Shown: positions 1 to 58,893 of the stretch, piece after piece | Layout of the letters: the number at the start of each line of letters is the position of its first letter | Position numbering within the stretch: the stretch's first letter is position 1 | Assembly (NCBI GenBank): GCA_054601695.1 | Contig: BAAHQB010000102.1 | Span: 62,001 to 126,000 of the forward strand | Length of the DNA: 64,000 bases | Source: Amorphochlora amoebiformis | Taxonomy: Eukaryota > Cercozoa > Chlorarachniophyceae | Direction: 5' to 3' | Made by a program: the position numbers and the translations under genes | Notes under the pieces: model-generated | Databases searched by the model: none | The model's input: only the letters and a program-made list of their open reading frames with translations | What the model was told of the DNA's origin: nothing

Positions 1-1256
1 GGGGCTAGCTAGGGTTAGCATTGGAGTCTGCGTTAGTACTAGGGCTCGTTAACGTTAGGGTTGGCATTAGGGTTAGGATTAGCGTTAGTATTAAGGCTCG
101 TTAGCGTTAGGGTTAGCATTAGAGTTAGGATTAACGTTTGTATTAGGGATAGCGTTAGCGTTAGGGTTAGCATTAGAATTTAGGATTAGCGTTAATAGTA
201 GGGCTAGCGTTAGCGTTAGCGTTAGCATTAGAGTTAGGATTAGCGTTAGTGTTAAGGCTCGTTGGCGTTAGGGTTTGCATTAGAGTTTGGATTAGCGTTA
301 GTATTAGGGCTAGCGTTAGCGTTAGGATTAGCATTAGCGTTAGGATTAGCGTTAATATTAGGGCTAGCGTTAGCGTTAGCGTTAGCATTAGAGTTAGGAT
401 TAGCGTTAGTATTAAGGCTCGTTAGCGTTAGGGTTAGCATTAGAGTTAGGATTAGCGTTAGTATTAGGGATAGCGTTAGCGTTAGGGTTAGCATTAGAAT
501 TAGGATTAGCGTTAATAGTAGGGCTAGCGTTAGCGTTAGCGTTAGCATTAGAGTTAGGATTAGCGTTAGTGTTAAGGCTCGTTAGCGTTAGGGTTAGCAT
601 TAGAGTTAGGATTAGCGTTAGTATTAGGGCTGGCGTTAGCGTTAGGGCATTAGAGTTGGGGTTAGCGTTAATATTAGGGCTAGCGTTAGCGTTAGGCTTA
701 GCATTAGAGTTGGGGTTAGCGTTAATATTAGGGCTAGCGTTAGCGTTAGGGATAGCATTAGAGTTAGGATTAGCGTTAGTATTAAGGCTCGTTAGCGTTA
801 CGGTTAGCATTAGAGTTAGGATTAGCGTTAATATTAAGGCTCGTTAGCGTTAGGGTTAGCATTAGAGTTAGGATTAGCGTTAGTATTAAGGCTTGTTAGC
901 ATTAGAGTTAGGATTAGCGTTAATATTAGGGCTAGCGTTAGCGTTAGGGTTAGCATTAGAGTTGGGGTTAGCGTTAATATTAATGCTAGCGTTAGCGTTA
1001 GGGTTAGGGTTAGCGTTAGGGTTAGCATTATAGTTAGGGTTCGGGTTAGAGCTAGGGTTAAGATTACGTGGGTTAGGGTATGGGATGGAGTTGGTCGGAT
1101 TACGATAAGGGTTAGGGTTAGGATTTAATTTTTCGGTTCGGGTTAGAATTTTTCGGTTCGGGTTAGGGTTGTGATATTTATTGGGGAGCCTCTGGTTAGT
1201 TTAATATAGGGTTGGGTTAGGGATTAGGGTTAAGGTTAGGATTAGGGTTATGTGTT
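1..1256. repeat. Degenerate TTAGGG/GCGTTA array, probably inside an RRP1 intron
   Basis: The array is made of hexamers TTAGGG, TTAGCG, TTAGCA, TTAGAG and TTAGGA arranged in a higher-order unit. The unit begins with an 'aaggctcgttagcg' block and recurs about every 60-170 bp (near 103, 255, 415, 575, 785, 838). The first RRP1 exon visible (1452) encodes the middle of the protein, so the 5' half of the gene must lie to the left and this array is intronic, not a chromosome end. No gene is visible in it. Open frames across it encode only LTLTLT/NANPN-type repeats. Confidence 0.85.
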
Positions 1257-1451
1257 TAGAATATATTTATATGTATTAGAAAAGAAATATATACATACAT
1301 ATATATATATATACATATATATATTTATGCATGTATTTCTTTACAAATATGTAAGACTGCATATATATATAATATATATGAGTATATATATATATATGTG
1401 TGTATATCATATGATTAGTGTATTCGTAAGCCTAACAGTAAGTATTATCAG

Positions 1452-13101
<11,650 letters not shown>

Positions 13102-13261
13102 GCGGTCTTCCAGTGCAATGATTCATGCATGCAATTGCATAATAAAATCATTAACTCATGATCCAGAGAGTATTATCTAGATTATGCGTATGTGTGCAGG
13201 TAGGTTGTATGAAATGTTTATAGTATACGAATTGATACATACGTCACTGATTAATAATATT

Positions 13262-13530
13262 GTTGTACGTACGTATACGTACGTGTATGAGTGTTGTGTA
13301 CGTATACGTACGTGTATGAGTGTGTACGTATACGTACGTGTATGACGTATACGTACGTGTATGAGTGTGTACGTATACGTACGTGTATGAGTGTGTGCAG
13401 GTACGTATATCTACTAGACGTACGTAGACCCGGCATGATCAATACGTGTACGTATACGTACGTGTATGAGTGTGTGCAGGTACGTATATCTACTAGACGT
13501 ACATTAGACCCGGCATGATCAATACGTACG
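13262..13530. repeat. Palindrome-rich tandem repeat (ACGTACGTATACGTACGT)
   Basis: Four to five copies of a unit containing tacgtatacgtacgtgtatg followed by agtgtg. The later, longer copies add gcaggtacgtatatctacta and a gacccggcatgatcaat block. The core TACGTATACGTA is self-complementary, so it can form cruciforms. No coding potential assigned. Confidence 0.85.
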
Positions 13531-14286
13531 CGTACGTACGTACGTATACTAGTACTGTAGTATTACTGCTATTCACTAGTAGCATGTGGTATGTGTGTGT
13601 AGGTATGATATTATACTAAGTTTTTATATTGTATTTATACTATGATGCGTATATATACACTAGATATAATCCTAGATTGTATCTTGCATCTACTACGTAG
13701 ATATGTGGAAATCTGTTCACAAATCTAGATTTATGTTTAAATTAACTATATGTAAATGTAAGACTCTATAGATCTGGGATACTATTTGATTGTCGCGCAA
13801 AATTATTATTTTTTCAGATTAATATTCATAATTATCATGATATGTATTTATAATACGTACGCATTGCGCATCGTAGAATATACTCAGAAATTATCTAGTC
13901 ATTAATAATTAGATACTTGATTATGATCACTGTACGTACGTACCGTACGCTCTAGCTTAGAGTCAATTAATTCGAGTCGACTTCGGATTAAACTTACGCT
14001 TGACCTTGCGGCATTTCTAGCATTTACGTGGAATTGACTCGTGATAATGAGGAATATATAACTTTAAGTTTCGCACAATCGATCTCACCAAAGTTTCGAA
14101 CAATCGATCTTACCAACTATAGATGTATATCCTAGATATCTAGATAACAATATCTAGCATATCTAGATAGCTATAGCTAGCTAGTGCCGATATTGAATCG
14201 TAAGGATTCTCAGCAAGCATCTACTGTTCACCGAAGCAAATATGCTTTTATATATGTCTCTATCTATATGTCTATATGTCTATAGG

Positions 14287-14350
<64 letters not shown>

Positions 14351-14561
14351 TATATGTCTGTTAATACGTATTTTATATAAACTTAAAAGAATAGAGGTTT
14401 ACGCCTATATATGTATATATATATTACATGTTTGTTAATATGCGTTTTATATAAACTTAAATAGAATAGAAGTTTACGCCTATGACAGCCTATGCATATG
14501 TAATATATATATATATATATATATATTTATACATAATATATATATTAAATATATTATATAC

Positions 14562-14596
<35 letters not shown>

Positions 14597-14608
14597 TTAT
14601 ATATATAT

Positions 14609-14648
<40 letters not shown>

Positions 14649-14790
14649 ACCATTAAAAAAAATCTAGAAGTTAGCTCCTATGAAAACTTATGATAGCGCC
14701 CATATGTGTATTATGTAACCATATGTGTGTGTGTGTATATACCACATCACTTAGAAAAAAAAAAACACACCAAAAAAAAAAAAAAGAGAA

Positions 14791-14875
14791 GAATATTCCA
14801 GAACATGTCCGAAATTCTCTTTTTTTTTTAATTTTCTAGAAGTTTCTTATATGGAGAAGAAAGAATATTCCAGAA
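14791..14875. promoter_or_regulatory. Cluster of three heat-shock-element-like motifs
   Basis: GAAtaTTCcaGAA at 14791-14803 and again at 14863-14875, and TTCtaGAAgtTTC at 14834-14846: each is a perfect three-unit GAA/TTC alternation. The two outer motifs are part of a 28-bp direct repeat with a 72-bp period. The cluster sits downstream of the stops of both flanking genes, so a promoter role is doubtful. Confidence 0.3.
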
Positions 14876-14927
14876 CATGTCGGAAATCTTCTCACTTTTT
14901 TTTTTTTTTTACTGGAAGCGAAGCTTG

Positions 14928-15096
14928 TTAGAACTGCTTGGTGGCGAGAACAGGGTGGAAAAAGGTCTCCTCTCCTGACTTTCCCGTAAGCTTAACACTC
15001 TTGTCACCCACAGTTAGGAACTTGCCCTAATGGTGTGTATCGAGATTACATTACATCGTGTGTTGCATTTAGTGTATAGCTCTTTGTCCACATACT

Positions 15097-15133
<37 letters not shown>

Positions 15134-15259
15134 CCCAAACCGTAACCCTATATATATATATATATTTATGTATATGTATATATAATGTATATATAATGTA
15201 TATATATATATATATACATACATACATACATATACACACACATATATATATATATATAT

Positions 15260-15290
<31 letters not shown>

Positions 15291-15525
15291 TGTGTATATG
15301 TAGCTCTCACCTTCGCCTTGATGGCTTCTATCCTCACCAGCGCGGAGCCCAAGCCGTGAATCTTGAATCGAGTTTCGGGACCTAGGTTTATAGCAGGTTA
15401 GAACTAGGGTTTCGGGTCAATTTTCTGTGATTTTTCATTTTCTACTCAAGGGTATGTATGTATGGGTTTGGGGATATATAGATGTTGTATGTTATATGTG
15501 TGTATAGTATGGTATAGTATAGTAT

Positions 15526-15565
<40 letters not shown>

Positions 15566-15626
15566 TAACATCATTTTATAGATGTACCTTTGGTGCCGTT
15601 GTTGTCGAGAGCTCCGGACTATATAA

Positions 15627-15677
<51 letters not shown>

Positions 15678-15779
15678 TCTATATTAAATATATATGTACA
15701 TGTATATATATATATATATATACATATATTTAAATTAATACCTACATGTAAACATATATGTAAGCACATATATGTACAC

Positions 15780-15820
<41 letters not shown>

Positions 15821-15881
15821 TATATACAAATTAATACCTACATGTAAACGTATATGTAAGCACATATATGTACACAAGTAA

Positions 15882-15915
<34 letters not shown>

Positions 15916-15987
15916 GTATATGTACATATATATAATTAATACTTACATGTATGTAAACATATATGTAAGCACATATATGTACACAGG

Positions 15988-16023
<36 letters not shown>

Positions 16024-16100
16024 GATATATACAAATTTGGTATTATACTGTACATAATATAATATAACACTTATCTTAAGGTTACTTGGCACTTATACAT

Positions 16101-16151
<51 letters not shown>

Positions 16152-16302
16152 TATGTTTGTACCTTTCCAGTAATACGAAGGTATTTAAGGGACTTCATTT
16201 GTTGCAGACGAACCTGTATATACACATATATATATATATATATATATTATATATCTGCTATAAATGTATACACATATGTATTACCGTAGATATGAGTACG
16301 TC

Positions 16303-16349
<47 letters not shown>

Positions 16350-16768
16350 TATACGTGTATATACAAATTTATCCTTCGCACCTATGCATATATACATATA
16401 TATGTATATTTATATATATATATATTATATATATATATATATATATAAATATATATATAAATTGATATGCTACATTTCTGCATATATACACACACATTAC
16501 ATGGATACATATTGTACGCAGTAAGTTACTACGTGTATATATAAATTGAGTTACTACGTGTATATATAAATTGATGTACTGTATTTAAGTATTTATATAT
16601 GTACATACACAGTAATTTACTACGTGTATATATGAAGTGATGTACCGTATATAAGTATTTATATATTATACAAGTATTTATATATGTACATACATACCAC
16701 ATTCTCCTCTCCCTCAACTTTATGGACTTTCCAGGTAGCTCCATGTGCATATGCCCTATATATATATG

Positions 16769-16822
<54 letters not shown>

Positions 16823-16893
16823 TAAATGGTGGAAAAGAGAGAGGGAGAGAATGAGAGAAAGAATAAATATGTGACATATATATATATATATAT

Positions 16894-16933
<40 letters not shown>

Positions 16934-17231
16934 TACACACACATATTCACGTACTTACCCAGAAGCAGAAGCCCCCCTCTCATCCGCTGAAAGAGACGCA
17001 CCGGTGAACGAGAGGAAGTGAACACATTTACCATCCTCTTTGAAATCGAACTTCGGGCCGTGGGAGGCTGGATCGCGGGCTCGGACAGCCTGAAGAGATA
17101 TGAATAAATCAATGTTTGTATATTGAGATTCATGTATGTATATGTATATATATATATATATATATATTTATGGTTGTATATGTACATGTATATGTATGCA
17201 TGTATGTATGCGAATGTATGCACGTATGGAT

Positions 17232-17266
<35 letters not shown>

Positions 17267-17417
17267 ATATATATCGGTAGATACTTTGCCGTATTAATAA
17301 GCATAACAAACCTTGCAAAAGTCAAAGATCGGCTTTATTGTAAATAATCCTGGGTTTTCGGCCTGTTTTTATACATACATATATATATATGTATATATAT
17401 ATATGTATATACATATA

Positions 17418-17481
<64 letters not shown>

Positions 17482-17486
17482 TATTA

Positions 17487-17517
<31 letters not shown>

Positions 17518-18173
17518 ATTATAAATATTGAAAAATATCAAATATGAATTATTTTTCTTAAATACATATATATATATATATTGAAAAAATATCAAATATG
17601 TGCATTTTTTTAAATATGTATACATACATATATATACATATATAATATACATATATATATATATATATCAAATAGAAGAAACACCACATAAGGCAATAGT
17701 ACTTTCTTTCTCGAACATAAAAAAAAATACAAGGAAAGGAAATCGCACCGCAGCGGAGAATAGAGAGGTTTCGTAATTTTTTTTTTTCTCAAATATCCGA
17801 AGAAAAAAAAAAGAAAAAACGGGAATATATCAAACGAAATCGCAAAAATAAAAAAAAAATAATAAGGAATCGAACCGCAGCAGAGAAGAGGTTTGTCCTC
17901 TTTCCTGTCGAGGCTGCTCCCTTAGCATCCACACAAAGAAACTTGTCTTTGTAGCTCTTGGACTGGAAGCTAATGTGGTTATATATAATAAATATATTAT
18001 ATATATATATATATCTAGTATAATATATATATTTATGTATGTATATATATGTATGTATATATGTATATATATATGTATATATATATGTGTGTATATATGT
18101 ATATATATATATATATGTAAATAATACATATATATATATATATATTACATATATATAATATTATATATATATT

Positions 18174-18206
<33 letters not shown>

Positions 18207-18311
18207 ATGCGTATATAAGAATCTTGATACCGGGATTGAAGGTCGATATGTCAATATATATATGTAGATATATAATATATATATATATATATGTATATAT
18301 ATTATATATTT

Positions 18312-18379
<68 letters not shown>

Positions 18380-18545
18380 CTAAACGACCTCAGATGACGG
18401 CCTTTCTTAACAAGGTTGAACACTCCTATTTTTATGTGTACATATATATTGACATATTTACATGTATATATATAAATACATATATATGTATGCATGGAAA
18501 CATGTGTTAAATGCATGCAGGGGAGGTATATCTATGTTCATATTA

Positions 18546-18593
<48 letters not shown>

Positions 18594-18722
18594 TATATGC
18601 ATATAACAAAATGAAACAAATGTTATAACACAAATTAATGTATATTTATATTTCTTTACATATGTATATATATATATTATATTTATATATATATATATAT
18701 ATATATTTATATTATATATAAA

Positions 18723-18753
<31 letters not shown>

Positions 18754-19179
18754 TAACATGCGTAACACCCAATTCCACCAAGCTACCTTGCTTCTGAGTT
18801 CCGCATGCATCAACAGTTCCATTCATGTTCACACGCAGATATCCTAATAGATAAACCTTATGCTCAGACGTTTGGCGCACGGCAGAGACAGTGCACAACA
18901 CTATACATACGTAAATTACTATTGAATGTACATGTACATGATCGCAAGATACACCAACACTCGAAAGACAGCGCTCAGGAGAGCTTAGCGATTGACAGTG
19001 ACTGCGGAGGGAGGACGCGGAAGATGGAGGGAGGGGAGAGGATCGTGAGAGAGGGATCAAGGGAGGAGGTCGAGTGAGGATATCTGGAAGGGTAGGAATT
19101 ACCTCCGGTAGCGACGTTGCGGAAGTCGTATTGGTCGCCTTTCTTTTCGAGGAACCACATGGAGTCTGCAGACCATCTT

Positions 19180-19218
<39 letters not shown>

Positions 19219-19231
19219 ATATGTATATATG

Positions 19232-19279
<48 letters not shown>

Positions 19280-19370
19280 TATACCTTCCCTTGCCGTCCA
19301 CAGTCTTGTTATCCGCCGAAGCCCTTAGCAAATCCGCGGCCTATTCGATTATATGTATTATATATATATT

Positions 19371-19402
<32 letters not shown>

Positions 19403-19420
19403 TATGTATATACATATATT

Positions 19421-19455
<35 letters not shown>

Positions 19456-19516
19456 GTATGTATATGTATGTATATATATATATATATATGGAAAATAATT
19501 GTATATGTATGTATAT

Positions 19517-19566
<50 letters not shown>

Positions 19567-20225
19567 AAAATAATTACACACACACACACACACATGTGCG
19601 AAACTACCTGAGAGAAGATGTAAAAAACCGTGCCGGGCTCAAATCCTAGCTTCGGACCACTCCTGGAGCTTGAACGACCTGCAAATTACATTCAGAAGAA
19701 ACCACATTTAACCTCCTTCAAACCCGTTATGTCCATAATTTTTTGGTATTACGGTTTCTTCTGCAAAAAAAAACATATGCTAAATTACAAATTAAATATT
19801 GCATAATATTGAAAAAGCAGGTCCACTACGCTGCTCGGAAATTTCGGCTGTTGTTGCTTACTGTGCTTGGGCGATCCAGACTTCGGAGACGACGGCCCAA
19901 ACAAAGAGCCCTTAGATCCCTTACGACTCAAGCTGCGCGGCGATCCAGACGATCGCGGGGAGCCAGGGGCCTTCTTGAGACCGCGGGAGATGCTGCAATT
20001 GTGCAAATTCTAGTGAGATAATTCGTGGAGAGGGAGCTTGGATTTGTGTGGGCCATGGCCCAGGTATGGAGGGTGCGAAAAGCTTATAGAGAGCCAAGCG
20101 AACCTCAAAATTTAGGCGAATAAAAGGTTCACAATTGTGCAAGAACGGGCATGAGCGAATACGTCCAAGTGGATTTTCAATTACCGGCCGCGAGGGCTCA
20201 TTGGGGCTTTCTTGTTGTCGGGCAT
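14928..20225 (-). CDS. Beta-trefoil (fascin-like) protein, 366 aa, 16 exons
   Basis: Exons from the start: 20185-20225, 19862-19992, 19713-19760, 19608-19678, 19285-19340, 19103-19176, 18787-18843, 18389-18425, 17876-17969, 17312-17362, 16959-17089, 16698-16755, 16163-16213, 15588-15618, 15311-15381, 14928-15026. They total 1101 nt with phase kept at all 15 junctions. Residues 1-60 are Ser/Pro/Lys-rich ([19 protein letters not shown]) and look disordered. The rest shows the recurring pattern of beta-trefoil strands in fascins and related actin or carbohydrate binders: [60 protein letters not shown], each with partner strands such as RFKIHGLG and TFFHPVL. The repeat count suggests two trefoils, whereas animal fascin has four. 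Actin bundling is a family-based guess only. The start ATG at 20225 is the last in-frame one before the donor, and an upstream start cannot be excluded. It is divergent from the next gene. Confidence 0.82.
17722..17770 (-). repeat. 3'-end echo of beta-trefoil exon 17876-17969
   Basis: In gene orientation the exon end and donor (ctcttctctgctgcg|gttcgattcc) recur downstream as ctattctccgctgcg|gtgcgatttcc, separated by A/T homopolymer runs. The echo's donor could in principle serve as an alternative. Confidence 0.75.
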
Positions 20226-20441
20226 GATTTGGATCTTGGGAGCTCGGGTTTTGTCACTTGCGTTTCTTTGCAGATAACGAGTCATTGAAATGGTTTCGCA
20301 GCACGGGCTCAACACCGTCTGCGCTGACTCGAACAGCAGAGACCAGCCAGACAAGATCTGCAGACATCTGCCCATAGATATGTGTGTATGAATATAGAAT
20401 ATGTGGATATTTATCTAGATATATACGATATTGCATTCACC
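20226..20441. promoter_or_regulatory. Shared divergent promoter region, 216 bp
   Basis: Start codons of the beta-trefoil gene (20225, -) and the next gene (20442, +) lie 216 bp apart. The interval is complex sequence, unlike the repeat-filled introns. An AT-rich stretch (20375-20430: atgtgtgtatgaatatagaa...tatctagatatatacg) lies on the side of the + gene. No core element is certain. Confidence 0.5.
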
Positions 20442-38088
<17,647 letters not shown>

Positions 38089-38334
38089 ACTGAGTTTGAG
38101 GTTTTTAGCAGATGACTCATCTCGTGTGACATGTAATCTTGATTTGATGACGCGATTTTGTTATTATTTGTAATTATTTATTTTTATTTTTTGAATTTAC
38201 AGGGGGTATTTATATGTATTGTGATGGACGAGAGAATATGATGAATATATATATATGTGTGTATATATATGTATATATATATATGTACATATATGTACAT
38301 ATATATGTATGTATATATGTACGTATATATATGG

Positions 38335-38383
<49 letters not shown>

Positions 38384-38502
38384 TATCTATGTATATATAT
38401 ATATATTTATATATATATATATATATATAAATATGTATATATCGTATATCTAGTATATATTTTAGTTAGTATCATAGTATGTTTATATATACGTAATATT
38501 AC

Positions 38503-38533
<31 letters not shown>

Positions 38534-38600
38534 TAAATGATATCATAGTATATTAACTAGTTTAAATACATATATCCATGTAAATGTACATATGAAAACT

Positions 38601-38656
<56 letters not shown>

Positions 38657-38668
38657 CGTGTGTTTGTG

Positions 38669-38752
<84 letters not shown>

Positions 38753-38753
38753 T

Positions 38754-38826
<73 letters not shown>

Positions 38827-39370
38827 GAAAAAAAAATGTATGATGTGTGTATATATACTTACATATATATGTATATGTATTATAATGTAAATACTCTAGA
38901 TATTAGATATATTTATCTAGATTTATATACATTGTCTAGATTGTATATATGTCTAGTATGTGGGGATAGAGACCAGGTATTTGAGATACCTGGTATGAAT
39001 ATGACCTAGATGATATAGATTTATTAAATGAAGTTATATAAATATATATATAATTATAAAATTTTAAATACTAAATCATTGACGATGTTAGAGTTTATCT
39101 AGTTTATGAGTATATACTATGCTACTGTGACTACAGTATTAGTATTTTCTAGTAGTTGTAGAACTTTCATGATCATGATTCATGACGACCTAGATGACTT
39201 AGACGGGCTCATTCTTCTTTAGTACTAGTACTAGTCATACATAGCCGTAGCTAGGTAGTAGTTGTATCCAATAGTATCTAGAGTATGATCTGGATCCAAA
39301 CTGTTGAACTTCATATGTCACATGATAACTATTTTAAAGAGGGACTGCACATTTCAACATCGCTCAAAGC
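38089..39370. other. Convergent intergenic region, no gene seen
   Basis: 3' flanks of the large + gene and of SMC5. It holds long TA tracts (38235-38830) and then AT-rich complex sequence with CTAGAT/TAGTACTAG words (38870-39350). I see no exon with credible edges. Confidence 0.6.
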
Positions 39371-44948
<5,578 letters not shown>

Positions 44949-45126
44949 CGAAATCCTTTCCCTCCTCGGTTTATAAATATAAATATAATTTCGGCTTAGG
45001 AAGAACTTTTCGTCTCTATTCCTGTTCGTTTGGGCGATTTCTCAGATCAGCGTTGCGGTGCACACCCATTCAAGAAGTGAGTGGCCCCCTGATCCTGCGT
45101 TTCCCAACTTTCTCTGCTACTCCCGC
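44949..45126. promoter_or_regulatory. Shared divergent promoter between SMC5 and the tandem kinase gene
   Basis: Start codons lie 178 bp apart (44948, - and 45127, +). The interval contains tttataaatataaatataa at about 44970-44988, a TATA-like element usable in both directions. The + gene leader (45000-45126) contains no ATG and ends directly at the kinase ATG. Confidence 0.55.
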
Positions 45127-48939
<3,813 letters not shown>

Positions 48940-49186
48940 ATTATGGGGATGGGTGGGTTGGTAGAGATTTATTTAATTCAGGAAACTTGACCGAGGAAAG
49001 AGGAATTCATGCCAAGACTATTTATTTCCAAACGACGGCATACGTTAGCTCTGGAGCTGCAATTCATGTGTTTTTTCATGTTGCGCAATGATTTATTGGC
49101 ATGATCATATGAAAACCTCATCCCCAAAAACGAAAGATTCTCTGGATGACCGTACATTCGATCATGATTTATATTTCTACATATAT

Positions 49187-49267
<81 letters not shown>

Positions 49268-49299
49268 ATATATATATATACACATCTAGCTTATTTTAT

Positions 49300-49570
49300 A
49301 TATACACATACATACACATACATACATACATACATACATACATACATACCTATATACATGCATACATAGATAAATACATACATACATACATACATACATA
49401 CACAAACATACATACATACACATACATACATACAAACACATACATACATACACGTACATACATACATGCATACACACACATACATACATACAACACATAC
49501 ATACTCACATACAACACATACACATACATACATACATAAATACATACATACATACACATAAATACATACT
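49300..49570. repeat. (CATA)n tetranucleotide array
   Basis: catacatacatacata with CACATA, AAATA and CGTA interruptions over about 270 bp. Confidence 0.95.
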
Positions 49571-49607
49571 CTAGATCTAGTAGATACACATAGATATGAG
49601 TATATAA

Positions 49608-49673
<66 letters not shown>

Positions 49674-49729
49674 CTTCCCATGTGACCCTGGACCCAATGT
49701 CTAGAATGTATGTCCGTAAATAATGAATG

Positions 49730-49879
49730 ATTATGTACGTGTATGTGGACGTACGTACTGGACGACGAACATCTTGAATTTAACGATACGAAACTATTTG
49801 AGATTGTACTACCTAGACTACCACTAGAACTAGTTGTTGTAGTACGCATATACGTCTAGACGTATGCGTACGTACACAC

Positions 49880-49931
<52 letters not shown>

Positions 49932-50050
49932 ACATGTATGTGAATGTACGTACTAGACGACGAACATCTTGAATTTAACGATACGAAAGTTACGAAACTA
50001 TTTGAGATTGTACTACTAGTTGTTGTAGTACGCATTGTATACGTACACGT
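49730..50050. repeat. Direct duplication of a ~120-bp unit
   Basis: gacgacgaacatcttgaatt then taacgatacgaaactattt and gagattgtactac...tagttgttgtagtacgcat occur at 49761-49845 and 49956-50035. The second copy has a small internal duplication (acgatacgaaagttacgaaa), and the first has an extra ctagactaccactagaac. Confidence 0.9.
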
Positions 50051-50551
50051 GCGTACGCACATGTATGTAATTGACAACATTATGATGCGCATTTGTTTTT
50101 TCTAGATCATGTTACGAACGCAGACCACATCTATCTATACGCATAGCTATTCCAGTCTTTTTGTCATATCTGCATCGTTCACTGCATGTGTATTGTATGT
50201 GTGATCAACAGCATCATGATGTGTGCGTATTAATTAAACCGTACGTATAACTAACATATACTATGTGACCTAGGTATATGTCTAGTATGTATCTGATAAA
50301 CCGCGTGTCATACGTATACAAACTCCTTGAACTACACGTGCGTAGTACACGTGCCGAAGTGTCTAGACTAGTAGAAAGCTTCTTTTAAGTTGATGCGCAT
50401 GTCATGTCACACTTTGGCCGCGGAACTTATATACTCACTTTGTAAACATGCATATACATGCTACAGCACGTAAGGTATTTATAATATGAATGCGCATCGA
50501 TGGATATCAATGATAACAATCAATTTCAACACGATGCTTAATGGTAATTAA

Positions 50552-57143
<6,592 letters not shown>

Positions 57144-57207
57144 GGCTACTTGCTCTTGACTATAAACGAAGAGGGTACTGATGGGTAACATTAGGGCGTG
57201 ACATGCC

Positions 57208-57230
57208 GTGACGTCACCATAGTATGGCGT
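57208..57230. promoter_or_regulatory. CRE-like palindrome GTGACGTCAC with a half copy
   Basis: A perfect 10-bp palindrome gtgacgtcac lies at 57208-57217 and aacgtcac at 57221-57228, both 65-85 bp upstream of the minus-strand ATG at 57143. This is a bZIP-type site in position for a promoter if that ATG is the start. Confidence 0.4.
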
Positions 57231-57451
57231 AACGTCACGCTTTGTCATGGTACCACGAAAGCCCGTTACTACCGGGTACTGACGGGTACCACCGGGTACT
57301 ACCGGATAATACGATCTCCGAACGATCTCCAGAATCTCTATCGATCTCGAGCGGCCAATATTAGGGCTACGATAACGTTTCAATACTGTACAGACATCTA
57401 CTCATCGAGCTGCGTTTACTGATGCTATCTGTATTATTGTATTTCTGCACT

Positions 57452-57490
<39 letters not shown>

Positions 57491-57514
57491 CCAGTATGTA
57501 CAAGTATGTATAGA

Positions 57515-57547
<33 letters not shown>

Positions 57548-57656
57548 ATATGTATTCATATAATATACATTACATATATATATCTATATACACATCTGTA
57601 TAGATATATGTAAATTTATCTGTATATTCATATTATATACATATAAATACATATAC

Positions 57657-57691
<35 letters not shown>

Positions 57692-57763
57692 CATATATAC
57701 CACACATACATATAACATATACATATATATATATATATAGTAGTTGATCCTACATACATATAC

Positions 57764-58202
57764 CGGTTTCGAGGACGTAAATAGACACGTGTCTCTCCGG
57801 GTGTGAGTCTCCAGTAGAATATCGCATATTCGTTTGGCTAGTTAAATATAATATCTATATCCATATGAAATATATATACATATATATATATATATATTAT
57901 ATAATACATATAGCATAATACACAGTATACACATATATATGTAAATATATATATATATACATATATGTATGTATGTATATATATATATATATATTTAATA
58001 TCAAATGTATGCATATATATATATATATATATGTACATGTATACATGTTATAAAAACCTGTTTACACTCCGATTATGGGAGATATTCGTCTCTTCTGAAC
58101 AAATATATATATATATATATATATAACACGTATACCCAGGAATCTAGTCTCTCTTAACACCCATGCGTTGTGTGCGAATGCAAAAATGCATGAAAACAAA
58201 TT

Positions 58203-58205
<3 letters not shown>
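57764..58205 (-). CDS. Three phase-linked exons of a minus-strand gene (possibly 5' part of the 50552-57143 gene)
   Basis: 57764-57837 ([20 protein letters not shown]...), 58058-58094 ([11 protein letters not shown]) and an exon ending at 58136 ([15 protein letters not shown]) join in phase in that order from right to left, and the leftover base after 57764 fits the upstream frame of exon 57074-57143. The right edge of the 58136 exon has no clear acceptor. Function unknown. Confidence 0.4.
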
Positions 58206-58243
<38 letters not shown>

Positions 58244-58280
58244 GTATATACATACATACATATATATAGAGAATATATAC

Positions 58281-58314
<34 letters not shown>

Positions 58315-58373
58315 TTTCAGAAGATTTCATAACTGTGACATTGGATTATTTTTGATCGTTATACATATATGTA

Positions 58374-58405
<32 letters not shown>

Positions 58406-58495
58406 TTATATATATTCATTTATTCTTAAATAAATGTATAATATATATATATACATATATAAAGATGTATAAAATATATATACATATATACATAT

Positions 58496-58529
<34 letters not shown>

Positions 58530-58531
<2 letters not shown>

Positions 58532-58656
58532 CACACATACAGTTACACATGGATTCTTCTAGCAATATGATTAAGCGTATTATATCATATATATATATAT
58601 ATATATATATATTCAGTTACACATGGATTCTTCTAGCAATATGTTAAGCGTATTAT

Positions 58657-58692
<36 letters not shown>

Positions 58693-58751
58693 CACATGGA
58701 TTCTTCTAGCAATATGATTAAGCGTATATTATATCACTGATAAATATATAT

Positions 58752-58799
<48 letters not shown>

Positions 58800-58849
58800 C
58801 AGTTACACATGGATTCTTCTAGAAATATGATTAAGCGTATAGTATATCA

Positions 58850-58893
<44 letters not shown>

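Larger units (their letters stand above)
13102..14927. other. Convergent intergenic region between RRP1 and the beta-trefoil gene
   Basis: 3' flank of two converging genes. It holds a GTACGT-rich tandem repeat (13262-13530), a complex AT-rich stretch full of CTAGAT/TAGATA words (13540-14260) with no credible exon, two copies of a 'tgtttgttaatatgcgttttatataaactta'-like block (about 14355-14400 and 14430-14480), TA tracts, and a direct repeat near 14789-14888. Confidence 0.6.
48940..50551. other. Convergent intergenic region with repeats
   Basis: 3' flank of the kinase gene (48940-49180, complex, no exon edges), TA tract, a (TACA)n tetranucleotide array 49300-49570, then a duplicated ~120-bp block (49730-49860 and 49930-50050) and AT-rich sequence with CRE-like and CTAGA words to 50550. 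No gene supported. Confidence 0.6.

Noticed and set aside
1-1256. Window starts at a telomere
   Set aside because: Repeats are degenerate, and the RRP1 exon at 1452 needs upstream exons, so the chromosome must continue to the left.
48978-49180. Minus-strand frame MYGHPENLSFLGMRFSYDH
   Set aside because: It lies in the 3' flank of the kinase gene without clear splice edges or a partner exon; probably UTR sequence.
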